Positions 48,401-60,583 of a stretch of DNA of 64,000 nucleotides are shown one piece after another. A program made the position numbers and the translations under genes. Under the pieces are notes generated by a model. It saw only the letters and a program-made list of their open reading frames with translations. It did not search any database and was not told the origin of the DNA. The DNA comes from Apis mellifera (lineage: Eukaryota > Arthropoda > Insecta > Hymenoptera > Apidae): assembly GCF_003254395.2 (NCBI RefSeq), contig NC_037650.1, positions 4,275,001 to 4,339,000 on the forward strand. Direction: 5' to 3'. Position 1 is the first letter of the stretch. Every line of letters starts with the position of its first letter.

Positions 48401-51400
48401 AGATATTTTTTTTTCCGCTACCTGCAATCGATTCTTTCCAAGTCGTATCGCTTGCAGCTCTGGCAAAGCTCTGATGGCGTTTCTCTCGATAATCCTCAGA
48501 TCGTTATTTTCCAGATCAATTAACGTTAATTGCGGCAGGCCGTCGAAGGCTCCCTCGCGCAACTCACGAATACGATTCCTGACAAGTTTGAGCTCGAGCA
48601 AGGCCGATAGACTGCTCAATGTTTCCGGTGACAGGATGTTCAGCTTGTTAAAGCTCAAGTCTAATACTTGAAGAGCTGTTAACCCGTGTAACGATCCGGG
48701 TAACTCGGTCAAAGTATTGTGCGACGCGTACAATTCACGAAGGTCTCTGCAATTAACAAACGTTTCCTCCCTTTGATACGGAATCATTAACGGAAGCAGG
48801 TGTTTCGTTAATTCGTCTGTTTAAATTTAAGATTTAATTTAATATCGTTTAAATAAATTTTATAAAAAATTGTTAGGTTTCGAGAATCTATAAAGAGCGT
48901 ATTATTGCTATTAATATCTAAATTCAGTTAAATAATGATTAATTAATTAATAATTTTTTCTTCGATTTAATCGATTAAAGCTCGCTTGTTTGTTAAAGTA
49001 ACGCAGACTACATAGTAGAAAATTAACGATACGCCAGGATAGTGCTACCTAACAACTAGAAAGAGACGTTCAACGCGAAGAACTTTCTAGGTACCAATTT
49101 GCTAGTGATGCAACCATATAACCACAAGTGAAACTGCTTTTCTATTCGCGTGTTGACGTGCAAAAAAATGGCGCATCTTAATATACTTTTGTACGCAATA
49201 TGGCAGCATTATATAGTTGCACACAAGAAATTGTAATTTTTCTTTTTTCAATGGATTATATTACCTGGTATTGGAAAACGTTGCGTGAGGTATTTGAGCG
49301 AGATTATTTCTGCTGAGATCTATTCTCTGCAATCGAATATTTTCCTGGAAGATGTCTGGCCTTAGAACTTCCAAACGATTACCCCGCAAGCTCAAATCCA
49401 TCAGCGATCTCAACGGTCTAAAACTTCGCCCATGTAGGGTGACTATTCGATTGTATCTCAAGTCCAGTTGCTCCAATCTCGACAAACCTTCGAAAGCACC
49501 TTCCTCTACGAGTCGAAGAGAATTGTAGCCGAAGTTCAACTTTCTCAAATTCGGCAAATCGGTCAGACTGCCTGGAAGTATCCTCTCAATTCCGTTTGCG
49601 CTGAGATCCAAGGATCTGAGAAGCGGGAGGTCCAGATCTTGAGAGGATATTGCTGGTAAGATAACCATGCGATTCATAGGCATGTAAAGGTGCTCTATGT
49701 TGCTCGGTAAACCGGGAACTATTTCGAGCATTCGATTCCAACCGACGTCCAACTCGTAGAGATTAGCCAAGTGATTGAACGTCAGTGGATGGACAACGGA
49801 GAGCGCGTTTCCAGAGACGTTCACGTGCTCCAATAACGGCGTGCCCAAGAATGAATCGGGCTCTATAAGTCCAACCGCATTTCCACTCACGTCCAAACGT
49901 CTCAAACTTGGCAAATTCGCTAATAAACGAGGTTCTATATGGCGGAAGTAATTTTCGGAAAGATCTAGTCCCTGAAATTGATAACACGTCACGATTATCG
50001 GAAGAGATGAGGGAACGTTTCGACATAGGATCACTTACTTTCAACGCTGGCAAGTTCCAGAACGGCGCTTCCAATAAGTTTGACAAAGAATTATTTTTCA
50101 ATCGAAGTTCCCTGAGAGCGGGCATCGCGGTGAAGGTTTCCCTTTGCAAAAAGGCCACTCTGTTGTGATCAAGGTGAAGCCTCTCCAGCGTAAGGTGTCC
50201 CCTTAACGATCCAAACGGTATCTCTTCGATCTGATTGTGGCTAACGTCGAGGAATTTTAATCTGGGCAATGCTTCCATTATAGATCTCAGTTCGGAGACG
50301 TGGCTCAGATCGTTGTTGATTAACCACATCTCCTCCAATACGTTCCCAGATCTGTGCGGGAAGAATTCGGGATGCACGTGATGTATAAGATTGTGATTCA
50401 GATCGACAATTTTCAACGCCGGCATTCTTTGAAATGCTCCGGCGAACACTTCGGTGATATAATTTCTCGACAGGTAGAGGCGGGAGAGGACCGATAAATC
50501 TGTGAATGCGCCTTCGCCAAGACGATTTATGCGATTTCTGTCCAGGCGTATCATCGAGAGGGAGGGCAGATCCATGCAAGCACGGCCAATCATCCCCGCG
50601 TCCACGATCGAATTTCCGACCAACGAGATCTCTTTCAACTCTGGTAAATCTATCAAGGCTCGAGGATGGACCCAGTGAATTCCACAGTCCGTGATATTCA
50701 TCAACTCGAGCCGCGGTAGACCCCGGAACAGACCAGCCTCCAAACGTATCAAACGCGGACTACCGAACACGTGAAATTGCTCCAAGTTAGGCAAGTCTCG
50801 AAAATTTCTTGGGGCCAGTTCTAGCAGGGCGGGTGAGTTAATCTGGAGATATCTGAGTTTCGGCAGTCCGGAGAATCTAGGAAGCTTCTTCATCGCTCTG
50901 CTCTGCAACGTTACCGCCTCGAGACCAAGCAAATTTTCGAGGCTGTCCACAGGTAACGAACGTAAATCCGGTTCCACGATAAACAATTCTAGCAAGGAGT
51001 CGTGAAGGCCCTCTAACCACCCTGACGACACTCTTTCCAGACGATTGTTTCGAAGCATTAAACGAAGAACGCGCAGACTGGCAAACACTTTGCCCGGCAG
51101 ACTAGGTAGATTATTGTTCTCCAGGATCAACTCGTCAACCGGTCGATCTAGATAATGGCTCACTGCCTTTAATCCCTCGAGAACTTTCGGCAACTCACTG
51201 TGACTGCACCTATCGACAACAAATAAGAGATGAATCTTGATTCGATGATTTTTCTTCTCTTAAAGCGTGACACTTGCCATATTTGAATCTCCATGTCACG
51301 AGTGGAACATCTACAAGGTAGAATCCTCTCTTGAGTAGGACACCCGTACTCGGAACTTAACTGAGCACTGACACTGATCAAGGATAACAGTGTCAGAAAC

Positions 51401-51444
51401 CAGCCAGTTATAAAGACGCCTCTACCCCACGGTAATTTAATCAT
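45485..51444 (-). CDS. atk: Secreted leucine-rich-repeat protein, artichoke ortholog
   Basis: Drosophila artichoke is an extracellular LRR protein needed in ciliated sensory neurons. Ten coding exons: 51278-51444, 50039-51209, 49265-49971, 48422-48746, 48067-48333, 47548-47701, 47237-47449, 46445-47165, 46038-46369, 45485-45972; they total 1514 residues, against about 1535 in the fly. Layout: signal peptide (1-28), cysteine cap CPTQERILPCRCS (34-46) continuing to IQIWCSHS, roughly 35 LRRs (about 65-925), a cysteine cap starting NPLSCSCGMLWLRGWL (from about 931), then a low-complexity Ser/Thr/Arg tail. FTFFGVPLPS and GGFVPIVDP in the tail match artichoke as I remember it and favour this over other LRR proteins. 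The last 15 residues are hydrophobic. Intron 1 uses a GC donor, and exon 7 ends at a GTGGGT donor chosen because it keeps frame. Confidence 0.9.
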
Positions 51445-51463
51445 AGCGCATTTGGATCTTGGT

Positions 51464-51490
51464 CTACGACCTTAAACACCAGTCCCACAT
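51464..51490 (-). other. Upstream ORF in the artichoke leader
   Basis: An acceptor (TTCTTACAG ending at 51494) begins the exon carrying the artichoke start. In this leader an ATG opens an eight-codon uORF (Met-Trp-Asp-Trp-Cys-Leu-Arg-Ser) that stops 19 nt before the main ATG. It could reduce translation of the main frame. The acceptor implies at least one further untranslated exon upstream. Confidence 0.5.
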
Positions 51491-51493
51491 TTT

Positions 51494-54184
51494 CTGTAAG
51501 AATCATTTTATCTCTAACTGTTCAATTTGTAGAAAGATATGAATATGAATATAATTTCTTTTTTCTTTTATCAGAAATTTGGATTATTGTAATCAAACTG
51601 TTAACTGTCCTGTCATGTTCTTTTGAAACATAAACTGAAAAACTGTGTATACATGGTGTCTACACGTCACGGTCGTAGACGACAAAATTAACGTTTCATA
51701 CCGTAAGCAAAGTTAAAGAAGACCGCTAGGAAAATCTTTCCCCGCGTTAATTACCGCGTCACCCGAAATTGCTACGACACGGCTACGTCTTGATTAAATT
51801 GACAAAGCATTATTGTATTAATCGCGACGTTTTATTTATTTCACGAACAATAATGTCGAATCCTCTTATCGCGATCATCGAAAGAACAAAGGTATTTGAG
51901 TAAGTAATTTAAGGGAATCGATACGGAAGAGGAAAGTCTTTTTACTCTATCTGATAGAACGAAAACAAAGGTTTTCTTCTTCGAGGATAGTGTTCACGGG
52001 TGACTACGTGCGTTTCATAATGCGCCTTCCGTAAGTGGAAACAATCGAACGACCTAAAAATGCATTCGGACGTAAGGAATGTTGATATGAAGCAATTGTT
52101 AATTAAAATATTTAATCAAAAAACTATATGTATGTATATATATATACACATATAACTCGTAACCATATGTTTTGTTGAAAATTTAAGGGAGCGCGTCAGA
52201 ATCCAGATATACAGGTCGTTACACTCACGTGATTACATTTGCATTCCTCTAAACTAGATTAACCTGATTGTTACCTGATAATATCTGAACCTATTACCTG
52301 ATTGTTAGGAAATCGGTTTTCATCGTTCAGTGAGCTTTAAAATTGTACCGTACAATTTGACGAATGAACTTTTCTATGAACATTCCTAGTTAAACGAGTC
52401 TTCGCGTGACGCAAATTGCAAACGGTTGACATAATCCTTTGTTGTATATCCTATTAGTTACGACTTACAATGCGTATAATTGATACAGGTGCAGCACCTT
52501 TTTTTTTCTTTTTTTATTGTTAATGTCCTGTAACTGTGATTGAAACTATAGTGTACGATCAGTACACGATACCAGTGAAAGTGATATACGTTTCCTCTGT
52601 CTTGTTAGTTCTTATTCTTTCTTTAAACTATGGCAAGTAATTTTATGCAACTTTGAAGTAGACAAGTGTACGTACATTTTAACAAATAAAAGTAAGATTA
52701 AACGATGAAAATCGCATTATTCTATTAGTTATTTTTATTATTTAATCATTGCAATTTAAAATGTCAAAACTACTCGATTCTTCCTATTGATTTGCGAGGA
52801 TCATTCCTACCTTTTTTAAATTTCTCCTAGCTGAGCCAAAAGTCTCGATTTATTCCCGAATAAAAAAACGTTTCTTGAAATCGATCTTTTTAATTTAATT
52901 ATTTATACTTTCTAGAGAACGATGTGATTAAGTAGCACTGCCACTATTCACAGATCAAAAAGCAACACGTCGCGTTTGGAAAAGTTGGAAACCCGGTACT
53001 CTCGTTACGAACGGATACGAACTAACTACACGAAGAAGTTTTGTACAAAACGTGCTGATGCACAAACTCGAGGGGAGAAGATGACTGTGGCGTGGGTGAT
53101 GGCGAGCGGGACGAAAAGAGAATTGCGAAGTGCTGTGTCCAACCACCGTGAAGGCACGCTTCCAGGAAATTCTTCCCTTTCCACCAAATCTTTACGATCT
53201 ACCAAATTGGTGACAGTGACAAATTTCGGATTTAAAATTGGCCGTCTTACGAATTTTTCAGGCTTCAAATCTATAAGAAGATATAAAAAAAAAATTAGGA
53301 ACGATTTTAATTATAGAGATATTTTACAAAATATTGAAACGATGATGTAAGAATAAGATTCGTAAAAAATTAATATTATTTAATTGTAATATCACTGTAA
53401 ATAATTTCAATTTACGTTCACAACAATTCTTTGATTTATATCGACAAGAATCACGATTTCTATAATTTTCTTGAAAACGTGCAGCTAAATGTGTTCCAGT
53501 CCAGATGATATGAATACCATCTTCTTTTATTCGCTTTTGTCAAGATGTAGGAAAATGTACATTAATTCGATTCGAAATAATATTGAAAAATTTTCCATTC
53601 CTCGAGAGCTAACCAGTATTTAATTGCATTAATCATTCAGATACAGCATTTGAATATCTTTTTATCTGTTAACATCTAAAACCTGTATTAAAAAATAAAT
53701 TGAATTAAATATTAGATTATTTAAATGAATAATTCACAATAATATATGATTTTTAATAATAATAACACACTATATAAATTTTTATTATTAGAAATAATAA
53801 ATATATAAGTATAATAAATATATGAATGCTTACTTTAACTAGATTCATAGAAATTAAAAATTCTGCATTTATTAACGCACAAATACAGAAAAGAAGAAAT
53901 CTGTGTTGCAACTGGTTTTCAGAATCAATCCTGTTATAATATTATGATTATGCGAGTCTACGACAGTCATTTAAAGGTATTGAAACAGAAAAGTCCTTTT
54001 AATTTGATATATTCCTCTGAGAATTTCTTTATGCAGATAAAAGTTTTCTTCGAATTTTTTTCAAATTTTTTTTTTTTTAATATATCTAACGTGACTGTAA
54101 CTGGAAAAAAGAAGAAAAAGAAGTATATTTCATTAAGAATTGCCACTTTTTTTTGATTGAATTTTTTATTTCGAATTTCAAAAC
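51494..54184. other. Intergenic region with a GC-richer island
   Basis: Mostly AT-rich. It should contain upstream untranslated exon(s) and the promoter of the artichoke gene. A GC-richer block at about 52950-53290 stands out and holds open frames on both strands (plus 52976-53350, 124 codons; minus about 53268 to 53026, behind an acceptor-like CTTATAG). Neither product resembles a known protein. Confidence 0.5.
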
Positions 54185-56135
54185 ATGTGGTGCAAAAATT
54201 TATTAAAAGTTTATCAATGGTTTTCAAGAAACGCTTTAAGAGATTATTGCATCATGAATTGTTCGTCTCAAGAAGTTGAAAAAATTAAAATTAATAAATC
54301 ACGTATTGTCAAAAAATCACCAAGAACACTTATCACAGGTGTGTGTGCATGATTTTAAAATATCAATTAAAATATTTGTTCCAAAATTAATTATTTTTTA
54401 CAACAAATTTTTGCACCTTATCTTGTCTTTATCTTATCACCTTATAGATTTACATAAAAATTTAATATTTTTTACATTTTTGTATTATAAGGTGGTCTGG
54501 GGCAATTGGGTACCGAGTGTGCAAAACTACTTCGTAAAAATTATGGAAACGAAAATGTAATTTTATCCGATATAATCAAACCGACAGAAGAAAATTTATC
54601 AAACGGACCTTTCATTTTTGCCGATATTCTTGATTTTAAAGGACTACAACAGATTGTAGTAAATTACAGAATTGATTGGCTTATTCATTTCAGTGCTCTT
54701 CTTAGTGCTGTAGGTGAACAAAATGTTCCTCTAGCTGTAAGAGTCAACATAGAAGGTAAAATAATCATTAAAATTCTATATAGATTAGATTAGAATGAAA
54801 TGGAATGTCTTATTAAGTGAATCTTATTAAATATCTTATTAAATATCGTAATAATTATATTATTAGCATAATTATGAAAGAAAGTACATTAGAGAAAGTA
54901 TGTAGCTTTCATAGATATCTTCAAAGAAAATATTTATGTAAAATTATTTAAAATGTAAAAATTTTTTAAAACCTAAATTTTTCATAAAAAAAATTTCTAT
55001 AAAAACTTAATACTTTATATTAGGAATGCATAATGTTATTGAACTAGCAAAGCAATATAAATTAAGAATATTTATTCCTTCGACAATTGGAGCATTTGGT
55101 CCAGATTCACCACGCAATCCTACTCCAAATGTAACTATTCAACGTCCACGAACAATTTATGGTGTTAGTAAAGTTCATGCTGAATTATTAGGTGAATATT
55201 ATCATCATAGATTCGGTCTTGATTTTCGATGTCTTCGATTTCCGGGAGTTATCAGCAGTGATCCACCAGGTGGTGGTACTACAGGTATATATTTTGTTAT
55301 TATTTTGATCTTTTATTATCTGTTATTTATTTTTATTTTCTAACAAATATATTTTATTATAAAAATATTTTCCTACCTCAAGAAATGGAGCATTAAAATA
55401 ATTGCATAATAATGCAATTTATTGGTCTTTAGGGACAATAGTATGAGTAAATTGTTGAACGTCTCTTGATCGCGAACCGTGAGGTCGTTTCTTGCGTTTC
55501 CCTTATTTTCTGAAGCGTAAATCTTAAAATAACAGCAAAGCAATGTAAAACATTATGAAAAAAAACCATATAATTTGTGATAAAGTAATATTTTTAATAT
55601 AATTAATATTTTAATTGTATAACTTTATTTTTTTGATAGACTATGCAGTAGCAGTTTTTCACGAAGGATTACTCACTAAAAAGTATGAATGTTATTTAGA
55701 ACCTTATACAAGATTACCAATGATGTACATAGAAGATTGTTTATCAGCTCTTTTTCAATTTTTAAATACTCCAAGTGAGCAATTACGAAGAAGAGTATAT
55801 AATGTTACTGCCATGAGTTTCACACCTGAAGAATTATTTACTGAGCTTAAAAAATATGTTCCTGATTTAAAGATTTCATATAAACCGGATGCAAGGCAAC
55901 ATATTGGTTCGTACATAATATTTATAATTATTAATCTGGAATATATATAACAAAACAACATATTTAAATTTTAGCTGAAAATTGGCCACAAGTTTTCGAT
56001 GATAGTGATGCTCGTCGAGATTGGGGTTGGCAACATAAGTATAACTTAGAAAAACTTGTAGAATCAATGGTGCGCGATGTAAGAAAAAATTTTTCAAACA
56101 AAAGATCCTTAAAAGAAGTTAACAGCTATGTATAA
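54185..56135 (+). CDS. TDH: L-threonine 3-dehydrogenase, mitochondrial
   Basis: Oxidises L-threonine with NAD+ to 2-amino-3-oxobutyrate in mitochondria, the first step of threonine breakdown to glycine and acetyl-CoA. Exons 54185-54338, 54492-54755, 55024-55284, 55640-55906 and 55975-56135 join to 368 residues, the usual length. It is an extended short-chain dehydrogenase: Rossmann motif GGLGQLG (52-58), FADILD after beta-4, catalytic Ser/Thr in PSTIGAFG (158-165), and Tyr185 and Lys189 in YGVSK. YTRLPMMYIEDC and the C-terminal DARRDWGWQHKY are TDH signatures. The first 30 residues are rich in Lys, Arg and aromatics with one acid, fitting a mitochondrial presequence. Its 3' end faces that of PRIM2, 133 bp between stop codons. 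Confidence 0.95.
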
Positions 56136-56215
56136 TATAATTTAATTGATATAATTGATATAAATTATATTAAGTATGAAAATATGATATAATTATCTTA
56201 AGTATAAAAATATTA

Positions 56216-56221
56216 TTTATT
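56216..56221 (-). terminator. Poly(A) signal AATAAA, PRIM2
   Basis: AATAAA on the minus strand about 50 nt after the PRIM2 stop codon. It lies within the 133-bp gap to TDH, whose own 3' UTR shows no AATAAA before running into PRIM2, so the two transcripts probably overlap tail-to-tail. Confidence 0.6.
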
Positions 56222-56268
56222 TTACAACAAAAACGAAATATAAAACTTAGAAAATATATTTTTTATAA

Positions 56269-58434
56269 TTACATATCTTCACTCATTAATTTTTCAATAT
56301 CTTCGTCATTTAGATAATTTTCTATTCTTCTTGGAGTTGGTTTAGATGTTCTAACTGGAGTCATGTTCATTTTATCAATTTTTCTCGATGGTGTAGCATT
56401 TCTCTCTGTACTTTTTGGGGTAGAAATATTTCTTGAAGGTGTATTTCTATCAATACTGGGAGTGCTAACTCTAGGAGTTCCAACATTTAATTTTCCAGTT
56501 TGAGAAAGTTTTTCTTTATTGTCAAATTCTATAAAACAAAAAAAAAAAAAAAAGAGACAAATTTATTTGTTAAATTCATATATCTCTTTAATTTAAACCA
56601 TTATTGTACCTGCATCTTTAATCAATATGGTCCGACTTTCTAGGAAATATCCATTTGGATGAATAATAGGTTTATCCGGTAAACGATTATGTAAAACTTT
56701 AAAATATGCTGTACAAGCACCAAAGTAATTATCACTTTTTGCTAGTTCTGTTATTTCATTAATACCTAAAATATATAAAATTTTAAATATCATTACAATA
56801 ATAAAAAGAAAGACAATATACTTACTTGCTGCAGGTATGCCATAACTAAACAATTTTTGTTTTAATGATGCATTATCCATATGTTTATATGGACAACCAT
56901 TAAATTCTCCAGGACTTTGAACAGAAGACATAATTTTTTGACATCCAAGAGGAGTATAGTTTGTTTGTCTACCCTCTTTACCATAAGTATGTCTTATAGT
57001 ATAGGCATATTCCTTATCAAATTTTACTGAATCAATTTTTTTTGTGAACTCTGTTTTCCAAAAAGACAAAGAATCTTCCATTGTTACACCAATACCTTTT
57101 ATAAATAAACCATATTGTATACGCCCACTGTTTTTTAGATGGTGGTTAGATTTAAGTGCTTCATGTAATATTCTCATGCACATAGGATATGATGTTTTTG
57201 ATAACTGAAAATTATATAATATTATTCAAGAATAAGAATATATAAAAAATAAATAAATTACCTCATCTAATTTATCTGTGGGTGTAGCAGAACTAGTCCA
57301 AATAACACATGTTTTATCAGAAATATTAGGTACAGATTTGAGATATGATTGTATTCTATCATCACCATGCATACGTATAATAGACATTTTTGCAGCCTAT
57401 ACATAAGATTAAATTAATCTAAATAATCTAAACGTAACATTTGAGTATATACATTATATATACATATGTATATACATAATAATGAAAAATAATATAAAAT
57501 AAATATAATATAAACTTACCGGCATACCATCAAGTAAATTTTTTCTAAAATAAGAAAGAAACAAAGATACTAAATCTATTTGTGGTATATATGCTATTCC
57601 TTGACTTAGATAAACTCTACGTGATCTAATTAAATCAGAAACTCTATAAAAAGACACTTTATAAAATTCTGTCATATCAATATTTAAAACTTTTATGGAT
57701 GATGTAGATAAACGAAGTTCCTCTCTAATTTCATCCTTTTCTTCTTGTGTAATCTTAAAAAAATAATAATAAAGAAAGTGATCATAAATTTAATGAATTA
57801 TTTTACTTTAGCTCAATTTCTTACCTGTTGACAATCAATATTATGCATACTAAGTAACTTTTCTATTCCTTCTTTATCTAATGAACTAAATCTTAATTTA
57901 AATAATTCTATTTCTTGGTTAATAAACCACATTTGACGATCTGATTCTTGACAATGTGATAATCTTGATATAAAATGTGATATATGATCTTTTCTTCTAT
58001 ATTGTAAATCTGTTTCTGTTGGTGATTTGCAACCTTTTGCATATAAAAGATGTGCAAAATATTTAAGGCCATCTTTCATTAAAGCTGTATGTAAATTTTG
58101 TTTACGGTCTTCTTGTGTCTTAAAATCTGTTCTTATTGCATTGTTTTCCACATGTTGTAAAACTAATAAAATATGATGATCATATGATATATATACAATT
58201 ATTATTTTATTCATAATAGAAATTAATAATAATCATAAAATAACAAATTAATTTTTTACAAAACTTACGTTTTAATCTTTCTCTACCCAATTCCTCAAAT
58301 TCTGTAAGTGAAATTTCTCCTGTTGGAGGAAAATCATACATGTGTAAGTCATGTTGATAAATATTTTGAAAATCAAAATAATCAATATTATTTCTAACAT
58401 TAATTGTATAGCGTCTTCTTTTAGTATATTCCAT
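56269..58434 (-). CDS. PRIM2: DNA primase large subunit (PRIM2)
   Basis: Regulatory subunit of the DNA polymerase alpha-primase complex; its Fe-S domain helps start RNA primers in the nucleus. Exons 58269-58434, 57825-58162, 57520-57753, 57262-57396, 56826-57204, 56610-56765 and 56269-56528 join to 555 residues (human 509). The four cluster ligands are visible: Cys300 in PMCMRILHEAL, Cys379 in TPLGCQKI, Cys395 in GCPYKH and Cys435 in FGACTAYF. HHLKNSGRIQYGLFIKGIG is the conserved primer-template-binding stretch. The extra length is a C-terminal tail (about 470-555) rich in Thr/Ser-Pro followed by basic residues (TPRVSTP, TPSRN, TPSRK, TPVRTSKPTPRR), ending in an acidic helix. E2F-like sites lie upstream. 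Confidence 0.97.
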
Positions 58435-58690
58435 TTTCCATAAGAAAATATATTCACTTTTCTTTTATTTAAAATGCATTCATAAACTTACGACAGATCG
58501 TTCAAACAATTTTTTACATAAAAAAATATTGTATAACATTTACAGTTAACAAAACAGTTAACAATAAAAAATAAACATATCTACTTAATATTAATTTATT
58601 TATGTATATACAACTATTGCTAACATATTTTGAATGTAAAAAATCTAGTATTTCACAAGAAACTTAAGCCGCCATTACTACCATACTATC

Positions 58691-58711
58691 TTTCCCGCGC
58701 TTTTTTCCCGC
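58691..58711 (-). promoter_or_regulatory. Two tandem E2F-type sites upstream of PRIM2
   Basis: TTTCCCGCGC (58691-58700) and TTTCCCGC (58704-58711) match the E2F/DP consensus and lie about 260-280 bp upstream of the PRIM2 start in otherwise AT-rich DNA. GCCGCCAT at 58670-58677 next to them resembles a Pho/YY1 site. S-phase control by E2F is established for animal replication genes; function here is inferred from position. Confidence 0.65.
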
Positions 58712-58963
58712 TATTTTCTTACAAAAATAATTTAACGATTTATATACTATTTATATGTAAATATATATATATTAGTTTTTTTTTTTTTTGAAAAACAATA
58801 TCAATATATATTTATTAAAACTTAGTATATAATTCATCAATATCTTTTGATAAAATGAATTCTTGATTATAATATTCTTGATTGAATATAATATACAATA
58901 AAACAGTACGTATATATATATATATATTAAAAAGATACTACTATACATCATTGAATAAATCTA
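58712..58963. other. AT-rich spacer between NUDT19 and PRIM2
   Basis: Contains a T-run (58777-58790) and TA repeats (58912-58926). NUDT19 and PRIM2 are co-oriented, so this is the NUDT19 3' flank and distal PRIM2 upstream DNA. Confidence 0.55.
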
Positions 58964-60583
58964 TTATGGTTTAATTTGTTTATGTACTATTGCAGTAGAA
59001 ATATCTTTTAATTGAAGAGGCGCTAAATGGCCATCGGCACTATCAAAATTTTGTACATAAAGTTCTTTCACTTGAATATTGAAAAATTCCATTCTATTTT
59101 TTATAGGAGATATAGCTCGAAATTCATGAATAGTAATATCATTTCTATTAATAATTTGTTTGTCAAGAAAATTAACTTGATTCGGATACATTGAATCTCC
59201 TGGTAAAACATGTACAATCCCATCCAACAATTCTACTTTTACCTGATATAATAGATGTGTTATTAAAATTATTTTTTAATATATATTTTTTAAATGTTTT
59301 TTACATACTGGTAGATTTAAGAGTACTCCTATTTTACTCCTATCAATTGCAAAATCCAACAAATTGTCTATACTTTCAAACTTTGCTATTCTTGCAATTT
59401 CATATTGTTGTGGTGGTGGAAATGCAATTTTTGGAATTGAAAATAAGAAATTTCCAGGCATATCCCACTAAATTAAAATATCCCATTTAATATTATTACA
59501 ATTTTTAAATATTAATAATATATTCAAATAAATTATATTATATTATTCATATATTAAAACAACTTTACTTTCAAATCTTCTATTTCTGTTGGCTCATGAA
59601 AAGTTTGAGGTAGAGAAGAAATACAAGCTAAATAAAAAGCAGTATTATAACGTCGTCCAGTAAAGTAAGTCGGTGTTAACCAATTGCTCCATTCATAAAG
59701 AGACCATAAATCTGGATAACAATTAAAATTTTCACATAATGTATAAAATTCTCTAGCATCATTATGCACTCTTGTTTGCCAATTATGCAATTCACTTTTA
59801 GAAACTATATAAAAAAAATTGAAAATTTTATAATTATTATTTATTTATTTTAATGAAATAATTTTTTATTGTAATATAAATATTTTTGCAAATATTTTAA
59901 ATTTTAATCGAATTACTTTTTATGTTCTGTGCCCAACCAAAAGTATCTTCTCGAGATTGTTTGCAAATAAGTATACCACATTCTTCAAAGGTTTCACGAA
60001 TTGCAGTAATGCGTAAAGAAATTTCTTTTGGCAATTCATTCGATTTGAATTGGAAAATTTGAGGACGAATAGAAGTATTTGGAGTCAAAGATGAGAAACT
60101 ATTAGTATCAAAACCGAAAGTAGTAAAAAGATCATGCCATTTTAAATCAGCATCGGACGGATCTATTATTCCTCCAGGAAATACATATGTACTCGGTAAA
60201 AATTTGGAATTTTGATGCCGTTTCAGGCATAGTAGATTATAATTATACTGAAACTAAATAATATTTGTTAATCTTTTAATTAGTATTTATATTATAATTG
60301 TTTTTCTAATTAAAAGTATAATATAACAATTTAAATTCTCGCGCGTATTTGGCGTATGATTCGATTATCGATATTATTATATTTTTTAATATTAAGTTAG
60401 GTTATATTTTATTATTTTTTTTTTTTGTTATAACAGAAAATAACCAATATATTTATTATGTACATAATCAATATCTTCTTAATCAAATATATTTAATATA
60501 TTACTTACATTTGTCAGTGATGAACGAATATATTTTTGACGTGCCATTAGCATTAAACTTACAGATTCTTTCCAAGCCTTCAT
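58964..60583 (-). CDS. NUDT19: Nudix hydrolase, NUDT19-like (CoA diphosphatase family)
   Basis: Mammalian NUDT19 is a peroxisomal CoA/acyl-CoA diphosphatase. Exons 60509-60583, 59917-60253, 59569-59804, 59309-59467 and 58964-59242 join to 361 residues (human 375). The Nudix box is split as in this family: FPGGIID (50-56) is separated by an insertion of about 45 residues from RETFEECGI (111-119), whose Glu residues bind Mg2+. The N-terminal ESVSLMLMARQ fits the first strand of the fold. LTPTYFTGRRYNTAFY and the TEIEDLKW-type block downstream are also family features. The C-terminus ends KQIKP, with no obvious peroxisomal SKL-type signal, so localisation is open. Exon 1 is short and its start rests on frame and the donor AAT|GTAAGT. 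Confidence 0.88.
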
